From Coprinellus micaceus (Eukaryota > Basidiomycota > Agaricomycetes > Agaricales > Psathyrellaceae): 64,000 nucleotides of DNA. Numbering within the stretch: the first letter of the stretch is position 1; each line of letters begins with the position of its first letter. Positions 45,000 to 56,817 of the stretch are shown piece by piece. A program made the translations under genes and the position numbers. The stretch is from the NCBI GenBank assembly GCA_951394405.1, contig OX596340.1:434001-498000 (forward strand), written 5' to 3'. Under the pieces are notes generated by a model. The model saw nothing but the letters and a program-made list of their open reading frames with translations, was not told the DNA's origin and made no database searches.

Positions 45000-46743
45000 A
45001 TGGCATCCTTGCACGAGGGCTCAGAGTTACCTCCAGTAAACCTAGACGTAACCCCATGTCCTGGTTTCCTCCTGGCGAGCTCAAGGACTGAGAGCACTTT
45101 CGATGAGATCCCCGTCATGTTGGGTCTACGAATTTTGCCTTTATACGCCTATGAAATTGACTGGCTTCGCTTATCTCTGGGACCTTCTGCGCTTTCAACG
45201 CCCATCTCATCACAGCGATCTCAAAGACGCGTTTAGTGGCGACGCCGAGAAGAGGAGTGAACTGGCAGTAGAGATCAGGGATGCTTGTGTAAACGTACGT
45301 TTTTCCAGTAGCTTCATTTACTCATCTATGATGCCCCGAGCTTATCTTCAATGTGTACTAGGTTGGGTTTTTCTACGGTGACCCTTCGCCTCTGACAAGA
45401 GTGGTCCTGATCAGGGGTTCTAACATGGATGTGGACAGTGAAGAACCATGGTGTATCACCAAGTACAATCGGGAAGACCATAGCAGCTGCGAAGTCCTAC
45501 TTTTCCCTCTCCGAAGAGGTCAAGATGCAGCTCGACATCCACAAATCGACTAACTTCAAAGGTTACACCGCCCTCCTAGGCGAGAACACGGACGTCACAG
45601 GAAACGGAGACCTGCACGAGGGCTTTGATATCGGGTTCGAACCCGCATCGGGGTCTCCAGTCGCAAGTCCAAGTGTATCGAATGGTGGATCGATGGCTGG
45701 AGAGAACGTCTGGCCGGACGGGCTCCCGGCCTTCAAACACGCCGCTCTGGAGTACTAGTGCGTTTTTCAACAGTCGCCCATTATCCCGACGCGTCAGGAT
45801 AACTGAGGGCCCTATCAGCCATTCTGCGCTAAACTTGGGACGCGTTCTCTTCCCACTGTTCGCACTGGCGCTCGATATGCCGGAGAACTGGTTCGATGAT
45901 AAGGTAATGCTCAACACGCATCGTGATTATCAAGAGGCTAATCTCGCGAGTGGAGACGAAAGAAAGTGCTGCAATTATGCGCCTGCTACACTACCCACCA
46001 CAGAATGCAACGAAGATTCAGGAAGGACAAATCGGGATTGGAGCTCATACGGAGTGAGTACCATCCTACCCCTTTCTCCGACATCCTGGGCCACTCACCG
46101 ACGATACCGTCCGATGTAGCTACGAGGCAAGCCCCCTCCTTTCCATCTTGTAACTCAAGCTTCTCTAATACCACACACTAGTGCTTCACCCTCCTATGGC
46201 AAGACAAAGCGGGTGGTCTCCAGGTCAAGAACTCCTCTGGGAAGTGGATCGACGCTGTACCCATCCCAGGGACAATTGTCGTGAAGTGTGTACTTCCATT
46301 TCACGTCATCTTGCGATCCTTTCACTCACCAACCAAACCGTTCCGTATTTAGCCTCGGAGACCAATTTGCCCGGTGGACAGGTAAGCTTCCCCCAAGAAT
46401 GATGCCTAAACCCACCCCCATACCCCTCTTACTCTAGACGATGTATTCAAGTCCACCCTACACAGGGTGATCAACCGGTCTGGCGCCGAACGATACTCGA
46501 TCCCGCTGTTCTTCGGGACGGACTACGACGTTTTGCTCACAGTGAGTTTTCTCTGTCCTACCTCTCCACGTCTTCGAGCCATTCCTGCTTTCCCGGACTT
46601 TGGATTTGGTCGCTGACGTTGCGTCATTATAGCCAATTCCGACGTGTCTTTCACCTGGAAGGGCGCCCCAGTACGAGCCGATCAAGGCAGGGGACTACGT
46701 CAAGTCTAGGTTGGAGGCTACATATGCGCATTCCGCGGCGTAG
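45000..46743 (+). CDS. 2-oxoglutarate/Fe(II) oxygenase, isopenicillin-N-synthase-like
   Basis: Eleven exons join in frame to 356 residues: 45000-45118, 45216-45294, 45362-45377, 45439-45757, 45819-45903, 45956-46053, 46120-46126, 46182-46285, 46353-46381, 46438-46541 and 46633-46743. Landmarks are FDEIPVIDL, the DIOX_N-like segment DACVNVGFFYVKNHGVS, YHSALNLGRVLFPLFALAL, AAIMRLLHYPPQ, the iron ligands HTD in GAHTDYECFTLLWQD, LHRV for the second His, and RYSIP for 2-oxoglutarate binding. Exon 7 is only 7 nt (CTACGAG) and completes the Asp of HTD. It is followed by a GC-AG intron. It lies beside an SDR in the same orientation, so a small metabolic pair is possible. Confidence 0.88.
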
Positions 46744-46835
46744 GCTCCCAGTGGATCGTCGACCGTAACAAGGGGCATAACCGAGGAGATCCGATGGGTT
46801 ATGCGACGATGTATATGATTGCTACCTGACGGAGG

Positions 46836-47974
46836 TTACATATCGTCTTTCAGATCCCCCCAGGGCGGTAGTTCGAAACACATTGGCAACATATCCCACA
46901 AGGCACTCCGACCCTGTTCGTGTGATGATTTAGCGCAACGGAGGCAGTGATCACAAAGCTCGTCAAGAGCACCGTCTTCAGTCAAATCCTCCTTGAACGC
47001 ATCCCAGGTGTAAAATGCGCTTGCCACAGGGCCTAGTGGAGAGTCCCAGATATATCCCTCAAGGACCCTCGAGGCGGTGCTGCATTTCGCGTTGTTTTTG
47101 CACCCACGATAGTAGCCAATATCGCGCATCCACCTAAAGACCTTGTGTGACCGCGCCTCGAGCAGTTTGTCGCGACCATACATGCACCGACGGAGAGCGC
47201 CGTACGGGATAGCGAGGTCATTTGGCTGACAGAAGATGGTACCCTAGGTGGCACCCAAGGTGTGAGGCCGGGACCGCGATGGAATGAACTTCCACTCACC
47301 AAATCCATAGTGAGGAACTGTAGGAAGAGCGAAGGTAAGATTGACTGTATATTGCACTCATGGGCAAGCCGGAGGACGGCCGCCAACATCTTGCCATCGT
47401 GGTCATAGACAGGGTCTTCAGGGAACGCCAGGTGCGTCTCCCACACATACTCCGAATGATTGTCCAGCGTCGTTGGGAAGGCTTTCTTTAGGAGCGCGAG
47501 GGCATCATCTTTGAGCTGAGCGATCTCGTATTTCCTCCCAAGGCGTATCATCGCTGCTATCACAGGGAACTGAGGTGGTTCGTCGGAGCTGGCATACTCA
47601 CTACACCCCAAGAGGGCTAGGTGTTAGGACGTGCACACAATACTTTGATGGCTGCCACGTCAAAGAACTCACCGGTCGCCGTAGAGGATAAGGAGAACAT
47701 GCTTGACGTCCTCTGCACTATCCTGGAGAAGAACGACTGGACACCCCTCCACAGTCGGTTCAGTGGGCGGGTGTGGCATCTTGAATAAGTCGGCGAAGAT
47801 TTGCGAATGCTTCGTGAGGATCGATCGATGAACTTTGAACTGGACATTCTCGGCTTGAAGAACGACGCTACCATCTTCAAGCCATAGTTTCTCGGGCCGT
47901 TCCAGGAGCTTGGACGAGGCGCTGTGGTCCGCCTGTGCATCCGGGCGTTCTCCTGCTCTGTGGTAGGTGGGCAT
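46836..47974 (-). CDS. BTB/POZ domain protein (BTB-9)
   Basis: Three exons. It starts MPTYHRAGERP at 47974, lacking the Lys-Arg-Arg patch of the siblings. Then come EDGSVVLQAENVQFKVHRSIL, SQIFADLFKMPHP and LILYGDR. Exon 2 has AAMIRLGRKYEIAQLKDDAL and ECNIQSILPSLFLQ. Exon 3 has IPYGALRRCMYGRDKLL, GCKNNAKC, LCDHC, a His and LPMCFELPPWGDLKDDM. It is closest in sequence to BTB-7/8 but lies apart from the arrays. The promoter motif is present at 48172-48180. Confidence 0.85.
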
Positions 47975-48145
47975 ACGTTCGTGGCGTTCGGTCGAAGGGG
48001 AGGCCTTCCAGTTGAGGGCGAATAATCGAATAACGGAGAACGGATGGAGAAGGGTGGTAGAGAAGATGGATGTGGAGACGCTGGTCAAAGGAGGCTCAGC
48101 GCGATCGTTCCATTGGTGATCTAAATTTGTCAGCAGTGATCGTGA

Positions 48146-48180
48146 CATCCGCGTGATCGCGTCCCAGTGGTGGGCGCTTA
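48146..48180 (-). promoter_or_regulatory. shared promoter motif, BTB-9
   Basis: The plus strand reads CATCCGCGTGATCGCG then GGGCGCTTA (48172-48180), 198 bp upstream of the BTB-9 start. Confidence 0.6.
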
Positions 48181-48251
48181 TTTCGCAAGATAGACTCAAA
48201 GTCCGTCATTTTGGAGTTCCTGAGCATGATGTCAGCAAAGGAGCCTGAGAG

Positions 48252-49114
48252 TAGCGTTGGCGGGTTCTGCACGGTCAAAATTCGAGATTTCGAAGTCGAA
48301 GCCAGCGGAACTCAAATTTCCATTTAACGCGCGATTAGCGATGGGGTTGATTCTAGGTGCCGTCGGCTCTCGTTGTGGTCCTGTAGAGACATTTGCGGGC
48401 TGTAACAACCTTTTTCGTATGGCCAAAAAGACGTGAATGTTCGGGCAGAGGGATAGAAACAGAATCCCATGTTCCACACCACTCCGGTAGCCCCGGCATC
48501 GGGGATGGGCGCAATCATGGTATCCCCGAGCCCCCATTGTGAGGTAGATTTATGGTATGTTTTCCCAACTGCATGCTCACTAAGATCTTGGGGATGCTGA
48601 GGGGATGGATATCTCTGTTGCACATAGACCGTGGTTTAAGTCTGAAGATTTCCATCGAAGCGCTCGGCGAGGATAAATTGGGACGACGTTCTCATCCATT
48701 CCAGAACATATGATGCCTGAGTGAAGGCTTCAACACGAAAAAGGGTTACACTCGTCTACGGAGGTTTGTACCGCTTGATTTGCTTTGTCCTCCCCTTTTC
48801 AAAGTGAATTGTGCAGAAGACAAGAAGACACGTTCCGCGGTAGCTCAGCGGCCTCGGCTGTGTATTTTTAAGGTCCGACTGGAGCACCAGAGGGTGCTTG
48901 CTATTCAAAATCCCGCTGAAACCATGCCAGAACGACCTCTAGTATGTTTTGGGCAGTGTAAAATGGAAGATTATAGTCAGGAGCCCTCCCAATGGTGGCC
49001 CAAAATGCCTTAGAAACCCCTAAGGACATTGCGGGAAGAAGCAGCGACGCTTCGATTCGCGTTTTGAATCAGATTGATTCTCGATTTTTGACCGTGCAGA
49101 ACCCGCCAACCTTA
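48252..49114. mobile_element. 863-bp MITE-like element with GTTGGCGGG termini
   Basis: Inverted ends read TAGCGTTGGCGGGTTCTG (left) and, in reverse complement, TAAGGTTGGCGGGTTCTG (right). The match continues through ~20 more bases (GCACGGTCAAAA). The 7-bp direct repeat CTGAGAG flanks both ends (48245-48251 and 49115-49121). There is no transposase frame. A 7-8 bp duplication and TA(R)GGTTGGC termini suggest a hAT-related non-autonomous element. Confidence 0.75.
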
Positions 49115-49121
49115 CTGAGAG

Positions 49122-49548
49122 AAGTATTATATATGCTCAGTTATATCCTTTGGAAAGTGCTGTAAAAAGGCAAAGGCTGATACTCCAGAGAAGATTCTCG
49201 GTCTGGGTCGAGTACCACTGGGAAAGTGCTCGAAGGAATGCGCTCAGTGAGGTGCCTCGGTGATTTTTTGACCTCGTGGGCGTCACTCATGTGTCCTGCT
49301 ATGAGCTTACGCGCAATGGAGGGGGGAGAGCCTGAGGAAAGAATCCAAGTCTTCTTGAACACTCTGAACGTTGACTCGGAAGTGTGATGCCTGTCAATTC
49401 AAAACTAATTGAGTACCAAGTTCCCACACCGTCTGGCACGTGTCATGGATCTAAATGACATTCATATCTCCGTTCACGCCGTGACCATGCTCATAGTGCG
49501 TGTACAAGACTTTACCCCCAACATCTTCACCCTCGGAATCCCAGCGCC
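49122..49548. other. intergenic upstream of the GTPase-like gene
   Basis: Promoter region only. The small open frames show no resemblance to proteins. Confidence 0.4.
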
Positions 49549-52500
49549 ATGAGCGACCCGATTCCAGGGCAACGTCCCCACGACCCAACGCTCAACATGT
49601 TCTCCGAGGCTAGTAGCTTCACGATTGGGACTGCTGACGCGGCAGGAGGCAATTATAAGATCGAGGGCGATATGAAGACAGTCCACAACACTACCAACAT
49701 ATTCCATGGCGCTGCTGATACTCGATACCCAGTTTCTGACTCTCAAGGGGAACCCAGCTCCTACCTCCCGGACCCAAGCTCCTGGCAGATTCTCGGGCCT
49801 CAAACGATCATATCCCGACTCGTGCAACTTGTCTTCGGACCCACGAACGACTTCATATTGGTTGGTATTCTAAGCTTTTTTGAAAGACGTAGAATTCCAC
49901 TTTGAACAATTCTGATGATGCATAGTCCTCCTTGGAAGACACGCCACCCCCGGAGAAGAAAACGCCTGGGGAAGTTTACGTCCACACCATGCTTCGAAAG
50001 GGTAAAGGGCTGCCATGTTGGCAGCCGAGGCCGCGCGAGCCTCTGAAAGATGGAAAGGGTGTCATTCCAGGCGACGTAGGGATTTTCAGCATTGAAGGTG
50101 GCTTCAAAAAGATCTTCAATCTCTGGCATGATGAAGCATCGATCCGGAAGAGCCCTGGGGGCACATCGTACTGCGTTCCCTCCGAGCCCAAACTCTTTAT
50201 AAACAACCAAGCCCTGGCGGAAGGTAAAGCTCTGGCATACGGGGTCCGGTCCAACACCATCTACGAAGATGACAAGCGGTGAGTGTTGAGAACGCCTAAT
50301 GTTAGAATCCCCGGACCCCAACTTTCAAACTCGTTAGGACAATCTCCCGCTTTGACTTTCGCCATCTGGAGCATGAGGAAGGGGCTATCCTTGCCCTAAC
50401 CTCAGCAGGAAAGCTGGAGGAACTGGACGACAACAGAATAGACCTCCGCGATTTCATATCTCAACACGCAGGACCCCTCTATAGGTACGCCAACGGAGTA
50501 CGATCCATAGGGAGAGAGGAGGCACTCTACATCATCACCGCGTGTATAAAGAGTGAGAGTTGGGCTATTGCTTCTTTCCAAGAGCGCGTATCGGATCCCG
50601 ACCACGTCCCCAAGCTCGTCAAATTGCCAGGTTCAACTGTTGACGCCAACCCTCGATCTCCAACATATGCGTGGAGGTCGGAAGGCACGTTCGACGCGGA
50701 AGCTGGCAGGAGTCAAGCAAGCGGGGCACAAGACCAAGCTCTTTTCCTGCGAGGGTTCAAACTAGATGTTTCCCAACCTTTCCGGGACCAAGTGCAACGG
50801 GAACAGGATTTATCTCGAGGAGGGAATGGACACGGCGGAGATTCTAGCTACGCATCTGAACACCCAAACCAGGACCAGGGCGATCAGAGTGGCCGGATGG
50901 GTGGCCATGGTGGAGGGAATGTGGGCGGCTCTAACAAGGGCGCGGGGGGAACAGGGGGGTTCGGTAGTCGCGGCGCAAATGAGGCCAGAGACAGCAATTT
51001 TATAACCATCTCGTTTCCATTGACAGGTGTACCTTTCACCGAGGTGAGAAGCAAATTTGAATGTCGATCCATTTCTAATCTTGTTGAAAGTGGAAAAGGA
51101 AGGCCTGTCATCCTTGTGATGTCGTTAACAGGTTCTTGCTCGAGAAGGTTAGCGTCGGTTGGCAAACCCTAATTCTGATGTTACTGAACGCCTCACTAGA
51201 CTGCCTTAGACTTTGCCATCAGTCACGACGACGACTGGATCGGCGTCTTCAAGGACATGTCCGATGCCGCCAATGCATCTCAAGGTAATTTGATGAAGGC
51301 AGTTCTCACCCCAAGACGACCGCTAACCTATCGGATAGGCGATCCTACGTCTCACGTTCCAGCAGGAGGCCAACAACGCGCCCTCGTGTCAGTCACGCAC
51401 GGTATGTGCCCTTTATGCTCACATCTTTATCGCCTGTATCAAACTTGAGCTTGGATCCTAGGCGTCGCCTCTTTTTTGTCGCGGGAAACCAACAAACTTT
51501 ATTCCAACGCAGGTCTCACGACCACGACTGCGGTGGACCCTGTCGCAATGGCTGACCCGACTGCCGGGTCTGGGATGACGGATTTAGGCGAGGATGTGGG
51601 CGAATGGGCTGAAATTCAGGCCACAGAGCCTCCCCGTGGGAGGCACGCAGTGGCGACTTTGGCCAGTAAAGCACATCACAAAAAGGCTAAAGTGGCCCCA
51701 ATTGCCAGTCCAAGGGGTGTATCGAATCGGCGACCTAGTATGTGGAAACCGGGGGCCGCAACCGTTCGGGAAACGGACAAGGATCGACGATCCTCTTCCT
51801 TACCATCCAAGCGACAACATGGGCTGCCCATCATCTCTGGCCTGGAAGATCCCCGGCGGGACGACGTCGTAATAGTGTGAGCATTGTTCTACACTCTCTC
51901 GTGATTGGCAATACACTTCAGTAACCTGATTGACCTCACAGTGTAATGGGCCAGGCCAAATCTGGGAAGAGTACGGTCAGTGATACCTATCCACCCCACC
52001 GTTCGGGCGTGAACTCATCTTGTGCTGCGCTAGCTCATCAACACTTTAGTGGAGGATAGAACAAAGCACAGGGCCGTCGGGAGCCGAATGGTCTCAGAAA
52101 CCACCGAAGCAAGTGTTGTCGTGGTCGACCGCGCCCCCAGCCAATATGCTGAAGTGAACAGGCTGTTGAATAACCGCAGGATTGTCCTCGTCGACACTCC
52201 GGGATTCAACGATGCTGCTGTACTGACAAGCATATCCCAGTGGCTCGTGGCCTCGTTTGTCTATTCTCTATTCTGGGGAGATCTCAAACTAATTCTCTAT
52301 TTTCGCAACAGGTACGGCGAAGGGATGCGCGTCGGGGGTATACTGCACCTTCGCGATATAACGCAGTTCGCGTTTCACCGCAGCAGCATTGAAGACGGCA
52401 ACTTCGGGGGTTTCTCTAGGATCTGTGGAGACGATGGCATGACCCAGGTTTCGCTGATAACCACAAAATGGGGGAAGTTAGCGCAACTTAAGGATGGAAC

Positions 52501-53002
52501 TACACGGGTGGACGAGCTTCTGAGCGACCATTGGAAACCAGCTATAAATGAAGGAGCGTCGGTGTTCCACCTTTGCCCTTCTGACACCAACCATAACCTC
52601 GCCCTTGACGGTACTATCAACTCTCCGTGGCAGGTTGTTCGGCAGGTTGTTACATCGATGGACGCACTCTGTGTTGCCAACCGAATCCTCCGCATTCAAA
52701 ATCAACTCGTCAGCAAGAAGTATACCATCTCCCAACTCAACTCAGGATTGGAAGTCCGTGCTATTCTCATAGGGTTCTTGGGCAAGGCTAAGGAGTGTCA
52801 GCATGCGGCGAGGGAGGATGGACGGGCGCTTAATGCAGGGGAACACTTGGAACGGCGGCGCGAGGAAATTGAACTTCTAATGCATCAGCTAAACGACTTA
52901 GAACCTTCCATCTCTGAAGCCCTCGGTACTAAGAGGCGATGGAATGGACTGCCGTCGTTCTGGAACCCGTTAAGGGGCGAGCGGGGACTCAGTCGCACGT
53001 GA
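49549..53002 (+). CDS. two-part protein with C-terminal P-loop GTPase-like domain
   Basis: Ten exons stay in frame from ATG 49549 to TGA 53002 (961 residues): 49549-49860, 49926-50278, 50338-51043, 51132-51147, 51210-51284, 51339-51401, 51462-51876, 51942-51975, 52034-52254 and 52312-53002. The N-half has FSEASSFTIG near the start, GDVGIFSIEGGFKKIFNLW and a Gly-rich linker (GGHGGGNVGGSNKG). The function of this half is not known to me. The C-half has Walker A GQAKSGKST (exon 8, which encodes almost only this loop), DTPGF (G3) and TTKWG at the G4 position, where Asp is expected. It resembles AIG1/septin-type GTPases of fungi. Two adjacent genes remain possible, but phases favour one. Confidence 0.65.
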
Positions 53003-53215
53003 ACATCCGCGGTGGATCATATCTGCATCGTATGTACATCTCGTTTAGGTTATTTTATGTAGTATGTACCTTGCGTAGTCTCTCGTATTATTATTGAACG
53101 TTGACTGGAGTAAGTGCGTCCTCTGGTGATCGCTGACGGTTGAATACAACATCGAAGATATTCAAGCCCTCGGCAGTTCATGTGGGAACAGAGGCACTTC
53201 GTAATCCCTTCATGA

Positions 53216-54400
53216 TCAGTGGCTATTTTGGCGGCGCAGTGAGTTAGCAGGTGACGTGGCTACCAACGCGAGTGGGGGAGGGTCGACTTGCGGATTCGAG
53301 GTATCCGGGTCTCCCCCCGGGGCCAATGTTTCCGTTTGGGTAAAACCAGGACCCCTCCTACCCATCCAGTTAAAAGCCTCTTCTTCTAGGCGGATATGCC
53401 GCAGCCAGTAGAACGCGGGGAACATGGCATAAAGTATCATGATAACCCCGACGATTTTCAAGGACGTCCGTTCTTCGATGGCGACATAGAGGCGGATTAG
53501 GAGCAGGAGGGATAAGATCCCGCCGCAGAACAAGAAGAACCCTGTCGATCACATCGTGTCGGTAAGGCTTTTAATTGCGACTGCGGTGTGATCTCTAGCT
53601 GGAATGGCGCACAATGGTACACCAACACCTCCATCTTCCAACCTCGACTATAGCTCGTCAACATCGCCGGTATACCCTGCCAAACGAGGCGAACGTTCTC
53701 GTTATACGGATCGTCTTCAGGGAGCGGTTGCTTGAAGTCCGGAGGAAGCGTCGCCGCGCGGTGCTGCATCTCCCCAAGCGCGTCGATGATGATGAACCCG
53801 CCGACGATGGCTCCGATGTTGAGGAACATGGAGATGTAGCGAATGTACCACAGCGTCTTTGTATTCGTCGTTCGTGCTCTTCAAGGCGTAGTTTCCCGGA
53901 TCTTGAAGAAGCTGTAGAGTTGAGATGCTACGCCGGCGAGCAGAGCGGACCGTGTTGTGAACGAAAATGGGGGAGGGGAGAAAAGAGGCACTCACGACGG
54001 CAGCCGCACTCTGGAAAGTGGTTTGCCAACCATCGCGGATTGACTTCACAGTGGGCGGTAGTTCGTCTACCGCTGGCTTTAGTGCCTTGATTCCAAGAAC
54101 ACAGGAAGCTGCCTAGGGAGATAGCCTACTCACACTTGAGGTTGGTATATCCAGGGCGCCATAAGCACCATGGGTCCTGCGATGGGGTAACGACTTCGAC
54201 ACCTTGCGGCACCTGTCCTGCCATTCCATCCGGCCTACTCTGCGCGTTTGCGTATGGGCTCGGATGAGGATCGGGCTGCATATTGGCAGGCAGGAGGTGG
54301 AGGTAATCAAGGAAGAATGGGTGGTCATGTTGTTGATTTTGTGGCGGATACTTCAGAAGTTCAGAAGGGACACAGCAATTCCGCAGATGAGTATGAGCGT
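53216..54400 (-). CDS. putative multi-pass membrane protein, 5' end uncertain
   Basis: Minus-strand exons include a Pro-rich N-part (NMQPDPHPSPYANAQ, DPWCLWRPGYTNLK), KALKPAVDELPPTVKSIRDG, a helix ISMFLNIGAIVGGFIIIDAL, GEMQHRAATLPPDFKQPLP, a further exon with FCGGILSLLLLIRLYVAI and VGVIMILYAMFPAFYWLRHI, and a hydrophilic tail ending at 53216. At least three membrane segments are visible. Another hydrophobic stretch (FAIFTLILICGIAVSLLNF) lies near 54410-54355 but could not be joined cleanly. No known family was recognised. Exon borders at the 5' end are a guess. Confidence 0.5.
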
Positions 54401-54746
54401 GAATATGGCGAAGTGAAAGCTGTCTGTCGAGGAAGTCAGCGGGGGAAAGGTGTCAAATACTGAACGTCGTGATGGTTTGAGTGTCCCGATAAGCATGCGC
54501 TTCGTGTACGTCGGAGACCGCGCCGTGTCTGGTAGTCGTCCAACCGTCGTGGCGCTTGGTCGATCTACGCCCTGCTGGAAGATAAGATCGCATCATCAGG
54601 TCCAGAAATGGTGAAGGAGGGATGAAAGCGTCACCATTGGGTATCGTCCTCGAGCCTCAGGATGTGGGTTGAGGGCATGTGGTTCCAGTGAGTTAAATTA
54701 ATGTCCCTAATGTCTATACAGATGTTTTGGTTCCGTTAAGTATAAT

Positions 54747-55931
<1,185 letters not shown>

Positions 55932-56204
55932 TATAGATGGGTTGTGTAGGGTAGAAGTGGTGAAGATGGTGGCAGCTGCAGTCCAATGCCTAGAGGGGAA
56001 ATTCCTTGCTCGAAAGGCGAAGGAGAAGAAGAAGGTTCGGGGAATCGTGGTGGTAGGGGGTTGAGGAAGAAAAGGGTTCTTTGGATGGCGAGCGTCTTTA
56101 CAGAGATTCCGCTCCGGCTTCGTGCTGCTTCGTGATGATAATTCTCCCCGTTCGCGTGACCAGCTGATAATGTGGTTCACGTGACCGGACACGTCCTCTT
56201 CCAC

Positions 56205-56817
56205 CCATTTTCAATTTCAAATTGATAATCTCAGGGGCGCTGTATGAGCTCCTCAAATACAATAACGTCGACAGAGCGATATCCACCGATATTTGCGGCG
56301 CCACACGTCGAGGTGGCGAGGGTGCCTCGCCCGATTGGCCATTTAGCGCCCAATGATCGGGAATTCATCCGCGTGCTCACCGGTTACCTTACTCAGGAGG
56401 TTAGTAATCCCTTACCGTGACACGATGGCAACCATGACGTTTCGTTCATCCCAACAGACGAAGCTTCATGCGCGTTCCTATATTTGAAATCAACTTGGGC
56501 CCGGGTGAAGAGCTTCCTTTACTACGAGGATCGCAAGTATTGCGACACAGTCAAGGCAGCTCAACCGATCTTAGTCGGAGACTGGAATGAAGGTCCTAGA
56601 TTCCTGGTCCATTGAATACGTCCGACTTCCAACGAGTTGCGAAGAGGCGCAGTACAACTACCCGTCTACCGTGAACTCGCTTCTGGGCGCTTAATAACTG
56701 ACGAAGGAAGTGTGGCAAAGCCACCTATTCTGGTAAGCCAGCTCGCAGTGGAAAATGGCCTGGCAAAGGCACAGCACAAGTGACCGTCGACATACAGGGG
56801 CAGCGAAATCAAGGTGT
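56205..56817. other. intergenic with a small orphan frame
   Basis: A plus-strand frame of ~50 codons (about 56458-56613) reads coherently (LKSTWARVKSFLYYEDRKYC) and ends in a stop, but I recognise no family and found no splice partner. GGGCGCTTA occurs at 56685-56693 and TAGCGCCC at 56344-56351, away from any BTB or FunK1 start, so these may mark a lost gene. Confidence 0.35.

Noticed and set aside
48838..48910. tRNA-like stretch (GGTAGCTCAGCGGC)
   Set aside because: The D-arm-like start is not followed by an anticodon stem or a GGTTCGAATCC-type T arm, and it lies inside a MITE.
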